Positions 40,283 to 49,285 of a stretch of DNA of 64,000 nt are shown piece by piece (the first letter of the stretch is position 1; every line of letters starts with the position of its first letter). The position numbers were made by a program, and so were the translations under genes. Under the pieces are notes generated by a model that searched no databases, was not told the origin of the DNA, and worked only from the letters and a program-made list of their open reading frames with translations. The stretch comes from Marinobacter sp. F4206 (GTDB lineage: Bacteria; Pseudomonadota; Gammaproteobacteria; Pseudomonadales; Oleiphilaceae), in NCBI RefSeq assembly GCF_019392195.1, contig NZ_JAHXKI010000004.1, positions 1 to 64,000 on the forward strand, written 5' to 3'.

Positions 40283-41470
40283 TTGCCAGCTACCCCCAGA
40301 ATTTCGATCAGGATGGGCTCGAATCGCGTCATTCCGGTGCTCGGGGTGCTCGCCCTGATACTGGTGTGGGTTCTTGACCTGGGCACCATTCAGCCAAACC
40401 GAATCGTCCCGGGGACTGGTCACAGCCTGCTGTCAGCGGTAGGGGGGATCGGCGCCGGGCTGGTTTCGCTGGTCCTGTCGGCGTCGGTTCTGCTGTCCGT
40501 CATGCCATTGCGTAGCCGTTACCGGCTCCTGCTGGGCCTGGTCGGGCTTGCTCTTTCAATGTTGCCCCTGTTATTGCAAGTCTTTGCCACCCGGCATCTT
40601 CCGGAAGGCTCACCTTACGCGCGTTCTTCGATCGGGGCGGGATTCTGGTGCCTGTTGTTCCTGCTTTCTCTGATGTTGATCGAAATCCTCGGGCGGCTTA
40701 GCACCCGGCGAGGACTGCAGCTCATGCTCCTGGTGTTTATCTCAGGAAGCTGGCTGGTACTGTTACGCGGCGATGGCCTGGAGAGTCTGTCTCTGGTTCG
40801 GGAATTCAGCGCCCAACCCGACAAGTTTGAGCAGGCACTCTGGACCCACCTGGCGCTGGCCCTTGGCGCGGTGACCATCAGTGCGGGTCTGGCTTTCTTG
40901 CTGGCTTTCAAGATGATCCGCAGCCCCGCCTGGCAGCGGCCCATTCTCGGCGCCGTCAGTTTTCTGCAAACCATTCCCAGCCTTGCGGTTTTTGGTTTAC
41001 TGATTGCACCTCTCAGTGCCCTGGCGTCTGCGTTCCCATTTCTGCAGGAGCTGGGCATTCGTGGCATCGGCTGGGCGCCGGCATTGCTGGCGCTGGTTGC
41101 CTACAGTCTGCTGCCCATGGTGCGCAATACCTTTGTCGCCCTCACGGAAGTCCCCGAGAATCTGGCCGATGCCGGCCGGGGGATGGGCATGAACGAGCGT
41201 CAGCTGTTTTTCCAGCTCAAGTTACCCTTGGCGTTGCCGGTTATCATCGAGGGTGTGCGGATCACCACGATTCAGGCGATCGGCCTGACCGCAGTGGCTG
41301 CTCTGATCGGCGCCGGAGGCTTTGGCGGTTTTATCTTCCAGGGGCTGGGGCAGGCGGCGATGGATCTGGTATTGCTCGGTGCCTTACCCACGATAGCGCT
41401 CGCTCTGCTGGCCGATGCGTTACTCACGATGCTGGCGGCCAGCCTCAAGCCGACCCCGACGACGGCCTGA
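40283..41470 (+). CDS. Osmoprotectant ABC transporter permease, N-terminally extended
   Basis: 395 residues from a TTG at 40283; ATG 40313 is an alternative. The C-terminal 200 residues are the BPD_transp_1 permease domain, with the EAA loop seen in LADAGRGMGMNERQLFFQLK-LPLALP (about 300-325). The N-terminal 190 residues add about five further hydrophobic segments, as in YehY-type permeases. The partner permease is at 42439 and the ATPase at 41492. Confidence 0.88.
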   Translation: MPATPRISIRMGSNRVIPVLGVLALILVWVLDLGTIQPNRIVPGTGHSLLSAVGGIGAGLVSLVLSASVLLSVMPLRSRYRLLLGLVGLALSMLPLLLQVFATRHLPEGSPYARSSIGAGFWCLLFLLSLMLIEILGRLSTRRGLQLMLLVFISGSWLVLLRGDGLESLSLVREFSAQPDKFEQALWTHLALALGAVTISAGLAFLLAFKMIRSPAWQRPILGAVSFLQTIPSLAVFGLLIAPLSALASAFPFLQELGIRGIGWAPALLALVAYSLLPMVRNTFVALTEVPENLADAGRGMGMNERQLFFQLKLPLALPVIIEGVRITTIQAIGLTAVAALIGAGGFGGFIFQGLGQAAMDLVLLGALPTIALALLADALLTMLAASLKPTPTTA

Positions 41471-41491
41471 TATGGAAAAGGATGTGTTCGG

Positions 41492-42439
41492 ATGATCGAA
41501 CTGAAAAATGTCACCCGGCGCTTCGGTGAAACCGTCGCCGTGGACAACATCAACCTGACCATCGAAACCGGTGAGGTCTGCGTGCTGGTGGGCAGCTCCG
41601 GCTGTGGCAAGTCCACCACACTGCGCATGATCAACCGATTGTTGCCTCACAGTGCCGGCGAGATTCTGGTGGATGGTGAGAGCATCACCACCATGAATCC
41701 GGAACAGTTGCGGCTGAACATGGGGTACGTCATCCAGGGGACGGGGCTGTTCCCGCACTGGACCGTGGCCCGCAATATCGCGATGGTGCCCCGGTTATTA
41801 AAGTGGCCCGGGGAACGGATCGACGCGCGGGTCCACGAGCTGATGACCTTGCTGGAGCTCGATCCGGCCACCCACGCCAGTAAATACCCCCAACAACTGT
41901 CCGGGGGCCAGGCGCAGAGGGTGGGTGTCGCCCGGGCACTGGCGGCGGATCCCAACATCCTGCTGATGGATGAACCTTTTGGTGCGCTGGATGCGATCAC
42001 CCGGGAGAACCTTCAGCTGGAGATGCTGCGTATCCAGAAACAGGTCCGCAAAACCACCGTTTTCGTGACCCACGATATTGATGAGGCCCTGAAACTGGCC
42101 ACGCGTATTGCTGTTATGGATCAGGGCCGCATTATCCAGCATGACACGCCTGAAAGTATCCTTCGGCGCCCCGCGTCTGACTTTGTTGAAAATCTGGTCG
42201 GCAAGCAGGATCGCGGCCTGAAGTTGATGAGTCTGCGAGCAGTACGGGATCTGATGACGCCTCATTCGGATCCAAAGCGGTCGGAACCCGGTGCGAACGC
42301 GCTCAAGGAAGAGGACAGCTTGCGCCTGGCGTTATCTGTAATGCTCTGGAAGGATCTGAGTGAGGTGGCCGTGTTCAACGCACGAGGGCAGGAGACTGGC
42401 GTGATTACCCGCGAACGTCTTATTCAGGAAGGTGCCTGA
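41492..42439 (+). CDS. Osmoprotectant ABC transporter ATP-binding protein
   Basis: 315 residues. Walker A GSSGCGKSTT (about 36-45), signature LSGGQAQRVGVARAL (about 134), Walker B ILLMDEPFGALD (about 157) and the H-loop VTHDIDEA. The final 60 residues form a reduced regulatory (CBS-type) tail, as in ProV/YehX-like ATPases that sense ionic strength. Last base of its stop overlaps the ATG of the next permease. Confidence 0.93.
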   Translation: MIELKNVTRRFGETVAVDNINLTIETGEVCVLVGSSGCGKSTTLRMINRLLPHSAGEILVDGESITTMNPEQLRLNMGYVIQGTGLFPHWTVARNIAMVPRLLKWPGERIDARVHELMTLLELDPATHASKYPQQLSGGQAQRVGVARALAADPNILLMDEPFGALDAITRENLQLEMLRIQKQVRKTTVFVTHDIDEALKLATRIAVMDQGRIIQHDTPESILRRPASDFVENLVGKQDRGLKLMSLRAVRDLMTPHSDPKRSEPGANALKEEDSLRLALSVMLWKDLSEVAVFNARGQETGVITRERLIQEGA

Positions 42440-43182
42440 TGCGCGTATGGTTGCCTCCCGTATTGCTGGCCTTTCTCCTGTGCGGGTTGAGCGCCGGCAT
42501 GCCAGTACTGGAGCCGTTGTTTCAGTGGGTGCAGCCGGACAAGCAGCGGGTCATTTACGACCGGGAAAGCTTTCTGTTCCTGTTACAGCATCATCTGCTG
42601 CTGGTTGTCGTTTCTGCGGCTATAGGCACAATCGCGGCGGTTGCCGGCGGGATTTTTGCAACCCGCCCATCGGGCCGCGATTTCCTGCCGCTGGTCAGTC
42701 AGGTGGCGTCTATCGGCCAGACATTCCCTCCGGTAGCGGTGCTTGCGCTGGCGGTGCCGGTCCTAGGATTCGGCGAAGCGCCAATTCTCTTTGCGTTGAT
42801 CCTGTATGGCCTGCTGCCCATTCTGCGCAATACTCTGGCGGGCCTGGAGGGTATCGATCCGTCGGTACGGGAGTCCGCGCTGGGGATGGGCATGTCCCCG
42901 GCACAGGTGCTGATGCAGGTCGAGCTACCTTTGGCGGGCCGGGTAATCCTCGCCGGCATTCGAACCTCGGTAACCATCAACATTGCTACCGCGGCCATCG
43001 GATCGACCATCGGCGCGCGTACCCTGGGTGACCCGGTGATTGCCGGGCTGGTGAATGGCAACACCGCCTACGTGCTGCAGGGGGCGATCCTGATCGGTTT
43101 GCTGGCGCTTACCGCCGACAGCCTGTTTGAGGCGTTGGAACGGACCTGGGACGGTCGGTTCTCGCCGCAGGCGGCGGTTTGA
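42439..43182 (+). CDS. Osmoprotectant ABC transporter permease, YehW-type
   Basis: 247 residues, about six hydrophobic segments. The EAA loop is SVRESALGMGMSPAQVLMQV-ELPLAGRV (about 130-155). The start ATG 42439 overlaps the ATPase stop (TGATG), so the two are translationally coupled. With the ATPase and the extended permease it forms a betaine/choline-type importer used in osmotic stress. Confidence 0.92.
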   Translation: MRVWLPPVLLAFLLCGLSAGMPVLEPLFQWVQPDKQRVIYDRESFLFLLQHHLLLVVVSAAIGTIAAVAGGIFATRPSGRDFLPLVSQVASIGQTFPPVAVLALAVPVLGFGEAPILFALILYGLLPILRNTLAGLEGIDPSVRESALGMGMSPAQVLMQVELPLAGRVILAGIRTSVTINIATAAIGSTIGARTLGDPVIAGLVNGNTAYVLQGAILIGLLALTADSLFEALERTWDGRFSPQAAV

Positions 43183-43286
43183 TACGCGTTACCCGAAAAT
43201 GCCCTGGTCTTTTTCGACACAATCCTTGTTGGTGCTCTCGTTGATGTCTACGCTGACAAAGTTGGCGAACGCATGGAGCACGGCGC

Positions 43287-44549
43287 ATGAAGTTTCCTTC
43301 AAGCACAGCGTTTGCGCTCTTAGGGGCGGCACTGATCGCGATCAGTTACGGGCTCGCGCGCTTTGCTTTCGGCTTGTTCGTTCCCCCGATCCGCGCCGAG
43401 TTAGAACTGACGCCGGACGTAATCGGCATCATCGGCGCGCTGCCGCTGATCAGTTTTGTGTTCGCCTCACTCGTTGCTCCCTTATCCGCTGATCGTCTGG
43501 GCGCTCGCAACACGGCGTTTCTGTCTGGTGTCTTTGGTACCGTTGGGCTGGCGTTGATAAGCCAGGCGGTTGGTGCTGTATCCCTTGGGGTGGGTGTGGT
43601 TGCCTGTGGCATCTGCACTGGCCTGATGATGCCGGCCCTGACCGCTGCCATGCAGGCGCTGGTGAAGCGCTCCCTGCACGGGCGGGTGAGCTCGGTGATG
43701 AACGCGGGCACCAGTATTGGCGTGATTGTTTCCGTGCCGACTATTATCTTCCTGGCCGGCGCCTGGCGTTATGCGTATGCGTCCTTTGCTGTCATAGCGG
43801 TGATCGGAGTGGTTGCCACCTGGTTTTTCATCCCGTCGGTTTCCCGTGTTATGCCGGCGAACGCCGCCCCGCCACCCCCTGTCAGCGCACAGCAGTGGTG
43901 GCGCCTGTTCCGGCTCTCACTGTTTGCCTTCATGATGGGCTTCGTCTCCGCCGCTTACTGGATTTTTGCGCCAGACCTGGTCGTCAACCTCGGTGCCCTG
44001 GCGTCCGATGCAACCGGTTGGCTGTGGCTGGCGGTTGGTATTGCGGGTCTTGGAGGTGCGGTGGTGGCTGACCTGGCTGATCGCAACAACCCGCCGATTA
44101 CCCAGGCGTTGATGTTGATGATGCTGTCCGCGAGCCTGGCATTGCTCGCCGCCAGTCCGGACAATCTGGCAATCGCGGCATTCTCCGCGCTGGTCTTTGG
44201 TCTGGCCTATATGAGCCTGACCGGGCTGTATCTGATGACGGGTATCCGCCTGTTGCCAGGCCGGTTGTCCATGGGGCCAGTGCTGCCGTTCATGGCTGTT
44301 TCGCTAGGTCAGGCTACCGGTTCGCCCCTCGTTGGTCTGCTGGTGAACGAATTCGGCTACTCTGATGCATTTGCCATGTTCTCCGTCGCTGGCATTCTGG
44401 TGGCAATCCTGTCGCCTCTGTATCCGCGCTACCTAGAGCAGGAACCCCAAGAGGAGTTGGAGGAAGAAACCGGCCTCCAGGCAGCTTACGACCACCAGCT
44501 TCTGGACGAAAGTGGGGAACCTATCGGGCCATCCTCTTCAACGAGCTGA
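43287..44549 (+). CDS. MFS transporter (YbfB-like)
   Basis: 420 residues with 12 hydrophobic segments split by a polar stretch about residue 190-205 (AANAAPPPPVSAQQ). The first helix motif ISYGLARFAFGLFVPPIR is that of the YbfB/YjiJ-like MFS group. The C-terminal 35 residues are acidic (Glu-rich EQEPQEELEEETG) and cytoplasmic. Substrate unknown. It follows the osmoprotectant operon by 104 bases and may be on a separate transcript. Confidence 0.87.
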   Translation: MKFPSSTAFALLGAALIAISYGLARFAFGLFVPPIRAELELTPDVIGIIGALPLISFVFASLVAPLSADRLGARNTAFLSGVFGTVGLALISQAVGAVSLGVGVVACGICTGLMMPALTAAMQALVKRSLHGRVSSVMNAGTSIGVIVSVPTIIFLAGAWRYAYASFAVIAVIGVVATWFFIPSVSRVMPANAAPPPPVSAQQWWRLFRLSLFAFMMGFVSAAYWIFAPDLVVNLGALASDATGWLWLAVGIAGLGGAVVADLADRNNPPITQALMLMMLSASLALLAASPDNLAIAAFSALVFGLAYMSLTGLYLMTGIRLLPGRLSMGPVLPFMAVSLGQATGSPLVGLLVNEFGYSDAFAMFSVAGILVAILSPLYPRYLEQEPQEELEEETGLQAAYDHQLLDESGEPIGPSSSTS

Positions 44550-44574
44550 TGACTCCCTGACGAGGGTTCTGCCT

Positions 44575-45750
44575 CTAAACCAGCGCTTCCAGGTCAGCAA
44601 ACAGGTCAGCGCCATCTGTTACTCGTGCGAGCCAGCTTAGCGGGACGCCCTTCTCATGCCCAACCCCGTGTATCGCCGCCATGGCTGGCCCGATGATCCA
44701 GGCTCGACCGCACGAGTCGCCGCCACAATGGATATTTGCCCGTACCGCCTCGGTAAAGGATTGAGCCTGACTGATTATGTGAAAGCAGACTGGCATCGCC
44801 TCATGGAGATAGCAGGTGCGGCCAAACGTGTCTCCGGCTTTAACCGGATTGAGAGCGGTGTCAGAGATGGCTGCAGCCAGGTTCTTTGGGTCCGGGGCCA
44901 GTTCGGAGGCGGCTTCAATCGCTTCCGAAGGGGGAGTGCCCAGAAACAGTTCTTCCAGAAGCCTGGCCGTACAGCGGGCCCAGGCGACGGCTTCATCGTT
45001 ATTGTTGGTGACCCGCACAGCGGCTTCGACGCAATCCATCAAATCACGTTGCCCGAGATAACAGGCGACCAGGGGAGGGAGCTTGGACACGGCGGGTAAT
45101 TGCATGTCGTCGGCGCCGCTGTCTGGCTGCAAGTGCCCATCGATGGTTTCGGCCAGCAACACGCCCGCTTCCTGAATTCGGGATTCCTGATAGGTGAGGT
45201 TGATGGCTTCACGAACGGGTGCCGCCAACTGGTCACCGCTTAGCCTGCGGGTGTAGGGCAATACCTTCTGCACCAATATGCGTTTCTGCTTTTCCGACAG
45301 GTCCGTTTCGATTGACGAGAAGGCCAGCTCGATGGCCTTTTGCTCGGTGGCGACCAGATTGTTCAGGGTGCCTCGGGTGGGGTTATCGATAAAGCCCTGC
45401 CAACCTCCGCCAGGGCCGAAATGGTTCACAAAGCGGCGCTGATAATCGCGAATATTAAGCTCGCCTTTGTTGGCGAGAAGGCTGTCGGTGAGCACTTTCG
45501 TTGCAGCGCCGTAGTGGCTGATGTCACCCGGAATTTTGCCTTCATGGGCGAAATAACCGAACACACCTTCGAAGTAGTCCGCCCGGGGCGGGAGAAATTC
45601 GGGGTATCGGCCGCCGACTTCGGCTATCCGATCGCTGTTGTACAGCCAGTGCAGTCCCAGACTGGCGGCGTCTGCCACCCAGCCACCGGCGATTGCCGAG
45701 ATCACTTGTGTACGTCTGTCTCCGGGCAATTTTTCAGTCATGTTATTCAC
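44575..45750 (-). CDS. ADP-ribosylglycohydrolase-family protein with altered metal motif
   Basis: 391 residues, all-helical DraG/ARH fold. The N-terminal AIAGGWVADAASLGLHW motif is present, as is the C-terminal motif region, but there it reads HCGGDSCGRAWIIGPAMAAI, whereas DraG/ARH enzymes have a GGDxDTxxA sequence whose two Asp ligate the Mg ions. Here the second Asp and the Thr are Cys/Gly, so at least one metal site is probably changed. The enzyme may have a different reaction or be inactive. It starts with GTG (45750) or ATG (45741). Confidence 0.8.
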   Translation of the reverse strand: MNNMTEKLPGDRRTQVISAIAGGWVADAASLGLHWLYNSDRIAEVGGRYPEFLPPRADYFEGVFGYFAHEGKIPGDISHYGAATKVLTDSLLANKGELNIRDYQRRFVNHFGPGGGWQGFIDNPTRGTLNNLVATEQKAIELAFSSIETDLSEKQKRILVQKVLPYTRRLSGDQLAAPVREAINLTYQESRIQEAGVLLAETIDGHLQPDSGADDMQLPAVSKLPPLVACYLGQRDLMDCVEAAVRVTNNNDEAVAWARCTARLLEELFLGTPPSEAIEAASELAPDPKNLAAAISDTALNPVKAGDTFGRTCYLHEAMPVCFHIISQAQSFTEAVRANIHCGGDSCGRAWIIGPAMAAIHGVGHEKGVPLSWLARVTDGADLFADLEALV

Positions 45751-45795
45751 GCTTGAATAAGTTGAATGGGAAGGGCCGCTGAGGTGCCGGGCTCT

Positions 45796-46911
45796 TCAAA
45801 AGGAATAGGTGACCGCGCCAAACCCTTTGATTAGCCCATCATCTTCAACTATCGGGCTATCGGTGATGTCGCTGCCCAGCTCCTCCATGGCCACGCTCAT
45901 GACGATGCGCCAGCTTTCAGTCAGCTCGTAGAAGGCACCTACGCCCACCTCGAACGTCACGGTGTTCCCCACATCATAGGCCGGTCTGCCGGCAACGGCT
46001 GCCGAGGTGGGCACGCCAAAATCGTGGTTGGCCAGTTTGCTGCTCAGCCAGTTAACGCCAAGCTCAGGTGAGAGGCGCAGGTTGCCAAACTGGAATCCCC
46101 TCGACGCCTTTATCACCGCGGTGCCACCACCGATCTGATCGAGAGCATCGTGTTCATAGCCTAGATCAAATTCCAGTCCGTAGGGCGCCTCATAAACGAG
46201 ACCCAGACCGGCCATCAGCGTGCTGTCGCGATCCCCCAATCCGCGCAGGAATTCGCTGTCATCTTCTTCATAGGCGCCAACCCGATACGAGGCGGTAACC
46301 GCGAGGCGAAGGTCTTCACTCCCCACAATGCCGTAACGAATGTTTGGCCCGATCCACTGAAGGCGCTCGCCGAAGTAGGTGATGGCTGGTATTGGTTGAA
46401 ATACGTTGGAATCGGAGCCCACATAGGGGCTGCCGCGACCGATCACACCCAGGCCTACACCCCATTGCCCGAACTCGCCGAGAACACGATATAGTTCGAT
46501 GTTGAGTGAGGCCATCTCCTCCTCACGAACGGTGAAGGCCGCGTTCCGGAAGCTGGGCGGGCCCTTGGGCTGATAGTTGTTCGAAAGGCCCACCGGCTCG
46601 CGCGGGATGCCGATAAAGTTCTTGTCCAGCGCACCGTTGTCGTTCTCGTCCAGATAGGCGAGGACAGCGATCCTCCCGGTCGGGACATCGGGGATGACAT
46701 AACGTTCGCCGGGCTGGATGGGATATCGGACCTCCCGCCTGGGGTTGCGAAAGTCGCCGAAGGCGTCCGGATCGTCGTAGACCTGCAGAACCAGCGTACC
46801 CTCTGCAGGCAGGTTGCGGACCTGCACGGAGAGGTCAGCGGCGCGCACGGCAGTTGCACTCAGCAGAATCAGGAAAAAAAGTGAAGATAGCGTCACGCCG
46901 GGGGTTTTCAT
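45796..46911 (-). CDS. Fusion of DUF2141 and MipA/OmpV-type outer-membrane domains
   Basis: 371 residues with a signal peptide (about 1-24, ending TAVRAA). Residues 25-140 match DUF2141 (LSVQVRNLPAEGTLVLQVYD, PDVPTGRIAVLAYLDENDNG, KNFIGIPREPVG), an exported beta-sandwich domain. Residues about 150-371 match the MipA/OmpV family: GVGLGVIGRGSPYVGSDS, followed by beta-strand-rich barrel sequence ending in AVTYSF with a C-terminal Phe, as in outer-membrane proteins. The two domains usually belong to separate proteins. Function unknown. Confidence 0.82.
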   Translation of the reverse strand: MKTPGVTLSSLFFLILLSATAVRAADLSVQVRNLPAEGTLVLQVYDDPDAFGDFRNPRREVRYPIQPGERYVIPDVPTGRIAVLAYLDENDNGALDKNFIGIPREPVGLSNNYQPKGPPSFRNAAFTVREEEMASLNIELYRVLGEFGQWGVGLGVIGRGSPYVGSDSNVFQPIPAITYFGERLQWIGPNIRYGIVGSEDLRLAVTASYRVGAYEEDDSEFLRGLGDRDSTLMAGLGLVYEAPYGLEFDLGYEHDALDQIGGGTAVIKASRGFQFGNLRLSPELGVNWLSSKLANHDFGVPTSAAVAGRPAYDVGNTVTFEVGVGAFYELTESWRIVMSVAMEELGSDITDSPIVEDDGLIKGFGAVTYSF

Positions 46912-47089
46912 AAGACAACAAACCTTGAATCAGTGAGTCTGTCGGAATACGACCGGGGCATATAATCGGATGGCCCCGTCGATCCATGCGATTTGTACGG
47001 AGGCTCCGAGACGAAGCCCCCCAAAAACTGGATAATGGCCGGCATTCAGGCCATGGCGCGCCAAATTTTACAAACCGGGTACCTACGTA

Positions 47090-49285
47090 ATGGAAATCAA
47101 CGTCAACTTCCTCGACAATCTCAGACTTGAAGCCAAGTTTGACGATTTCACCGTCGTTACTGACCAGCCCATTCGCTACAAGGGTGATGGTTCAGCGCCC
47201 AGCCCCTTCGACTACTTTCTGGCATCCTCGGCGCTGTGCGCCGCCTATTTCGTAAGGGTGTACTGCAAGGCCCGTGATATTCCCACCGACAATATCCGAT
47301 TGTCCCAGAACAATATCGTTGATCCCGAAAATCGCTACAACCAGATTTTCAAGATCCAGGTAGAGCTGCCGGAAGACATCTCCGACAAGGACCGGCAGGG
47401 CATTTTGCGGTCCATTGATCGCTGCACCGTGAAGAAGGTGGTTCAGACAGGCCCGACCTTCGAGATTGAGACTGTAGAGAATCTCGACGAAGACGCCCAG
47501 GCCCTGCTGATGGTTGAACCGGACAGTGAGCATCGTACGTTCATTGAAGGGAAAGACCTGCCGCTTGAGCAAACCATTGCCAACATGACCGGTATCCTGG
47601 CGGATCTCGGCATGAAAATCGAGATCGCCTCCTGGCGCAACATCGTGCCCCATGTGTGGTCGCTGCACATTCGTGATGCGGCCTCGCCCATGTGTTTTAC
47701 CAACGGCAAGGGCGCCACCAAGGAAAGTGCCCTGTGTTCCGCGCTGGGCGAGTTCATCGAGCGCCTGAGCTGTAACTTCTTCTACAACGATCAGTTCTTC
47801 GGCGAGGATATTGCCAACAGCGAGTTCGTGCATTATCCGAACGAGCGGTGGTTCAAGCCGGGACCCGATGATGAGCTGCCTGAAGGCATTCTGGATGACC
47901 ACTGCCTGGCTATCTATAACCCGGAGGATGAGCTGGTCGGCTCCAACCTGATCGATACCAACTCCGGCCGGGTGGACCGCGGTATTTGTGCCCTGCCGTT
48001 TGTGCGTAAGTCTGACGGCGAGGTGGTGTATTTCCCCTCCAACCTGATTGAAAACCTGTTTCTCAGCAACGGCATGAGTGCCGGCAACACCCTGTTTGAG
48101 GCGGAAGTCCAGTGCCTGTCGGAAATCTTCGAGCGGGCGGTCAAGAAGCAGATTATCGAGGAAGAGATTGCGCTGCCGGATGTGCCCCAGGAGGTGCTGA
48201 ACAAGTATCCGGACATTGTGGAGGGTATTCAGGCGCTGGAGGCCCAGGGCTTCCCGATCCTGGTGAAAGATGCCTCCCTGGGCGGGCAGTTCCCGGTGAT
48301 GTGCGTCACCCTGATGAATCCAAGAACGGGCGGCGTGTTTGCCTCCTTCGGGGCGCACCCGAGTTTTGAGGTGGCTCTGGAGCGCAGCCTGACCGAACTG
48401 ATGCAGGGACGCAGCTTCGAAGGCCTGAACGATGTGCCGGCGCCGACGTTCAATAGTCTTGCGGTGTCTGAGCCGAATAACTTCGTTGAACACTTCATTG
48501 ATTCGACCGGGGTGGTTTCCTGGCGTTTCTTCAGTGCCAAATCGGATTACACGTTCAACGAATGGGATTTCTCCGGATCAAACGAGGAAGAAGCGGCTCG
48601 GCTGTTCAGCATTCTCGAGGCGATGGGCAAAGAGGTGTATACCGCCGTCTACGAAGAACTGGGTGCACCGGTGTGCCGGATTCTGGTGCCAGGCTACTCG
48701 GAGGTGTACCCCGTTGAGGATCTGGTCTGGGACAACACCAATATGGCCCTGGACTACCGTGAGGACATCCTCAATCTCCACTCCCTGAGCGATGAGCAAC
48801 TGGCGGATCTGGCGGAGCGGCTCGAAGGCAGCCAGCTCGATAACTACATGACGATTATCAGCCTGATCGGCATCGAGTTTGATGAGAACACAGTGTGGGG
48901 CCAGCTGACGATTCTGGAACTGAAACTGCTGATCTGCCTGGCTCTGCAGTGGCACGAAGAGGCCCTGGAGTTTGTGGACATGTTCCTGCAGTTCAACGAC
49001 AACACCGTCGAGCGCGGACTGTTCTACCGCGCAGTGAATGCGGTGTTGGAAGTGACACTGGATGACGAGCTGGAGCTGGATGACTACCTCTCTAACTTCC
49101 GGCGCATGTTCGGCGAGGAGACCATGGACGCCGTGGTGGGCTCCGTGAATGGCAGCGTGCGTTTCTATGGTCTCACCCCGACCAACATGCAGTTGGACGG
49201 TCTGGAAAAGCACCAGCGCCTGATCGAAAGCTACAAAAAACTGCACACCGCCCGTGCCGCCGAGGCGGCACGGGCCGGGAACTAG
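47090..49285 (+). CDS. ycaO: OsmC-YcaO fusion protein
   Basis: 731 residues. Residues 1-145 are an OsmC-type domain (ASSALCAAYFVRVYCK with Cys50 and Cys59; RCTVKKVV with Cys112). Residues about 165-570 are the YcaO ATP-dependent domain with the nucleotide-binding Glu/Arg helix ESALCSALGEFIERLS; the C-terminal 160 residues are the helical tail found in E. coli YcaO. E. coli YcaO supports RimO-dependent methylthiolation of ribosomal protein S12 in vivo. The fused OsmC domain, normally a peroxide reductase, is known in several marine relatives. Convergent with the oxidoreductase gene, sharing 4 bases at the stops. Confidence 0.92.
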   Translation: MEINVNFLDNLRLEAKFDDFTVVTDQPIRYKGDGSAPSPFDYFLASSALCAAYFVRVYCKARDIPTDNIRLSQNNIVDPENRYNQIFKIQVELPEDISDKDRQGILRSIDRCTVKKVVQTGPTFEIETVENLDEDAQALLMVEPDSEHRTFIEGKDLPLEQTIANMTGILADLGMKIEIASWRNIVPHVWSLHIRDAASPMCFTNGKGATKESALCSALGEFIERLSCNFFYNDQFFGEDIANSEFVHYPNERWFKPGPDDELPEGILDDHCLAIYNPEDELVGSNLIDTNSGRVDRGICALPFVRKSDGEVVYFPSNLIENLFLSNGMSAGNTLFEAEVQCLSEIFERAVKKQIIEEEIALPDVPQEVLNKYPDIVEGIQALEAQGFPILVKDASLGGQFPVMCVTLMNPRTGGVFASFGAHPSFEVALERSLTELMQGRSFEGLNDVPAPTFNSLAVSEPNNFVEHFIDSTGVVSWRFFSAKSDYTFNEWDFSGSNEEEAARLFSILEAMGKEVYTAVYEELGAPVCRILVPGYSEVYPVEDLVWDNTNMALDYREDILNLHSLSDEQLADLAERLEGSQLDNYMTIISLIGIEFDENTVWGQLTILELKLLICLALQWHEEALEFVDMFLQFNDNTVERGLFYRAVNAVLEVTLDDELELDDYLSNFRRMFGEETMDAVVGSVNGSVRFYGLTPTNMQLDGLEKHQRLIESYKKLHTARAAEAARAGN

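Noticed and set aside
47192-48493. 433-codon open frame on the minus strand opposite the YcaO gene
   Set aside because: It lies entirely inside the well-supported OsmC-YcaO gene, shows no family resemblance and is explained by codon bias in GC-rich DNA.
47090-49285. YcaO as part of a ribosomal natural-product (RiPP) cluster
   Set aside because: No precursor peptide, dehydrogenase or transporter lies beside it, and the size plus C-terminal tail match the housekeeping-type YcaO.
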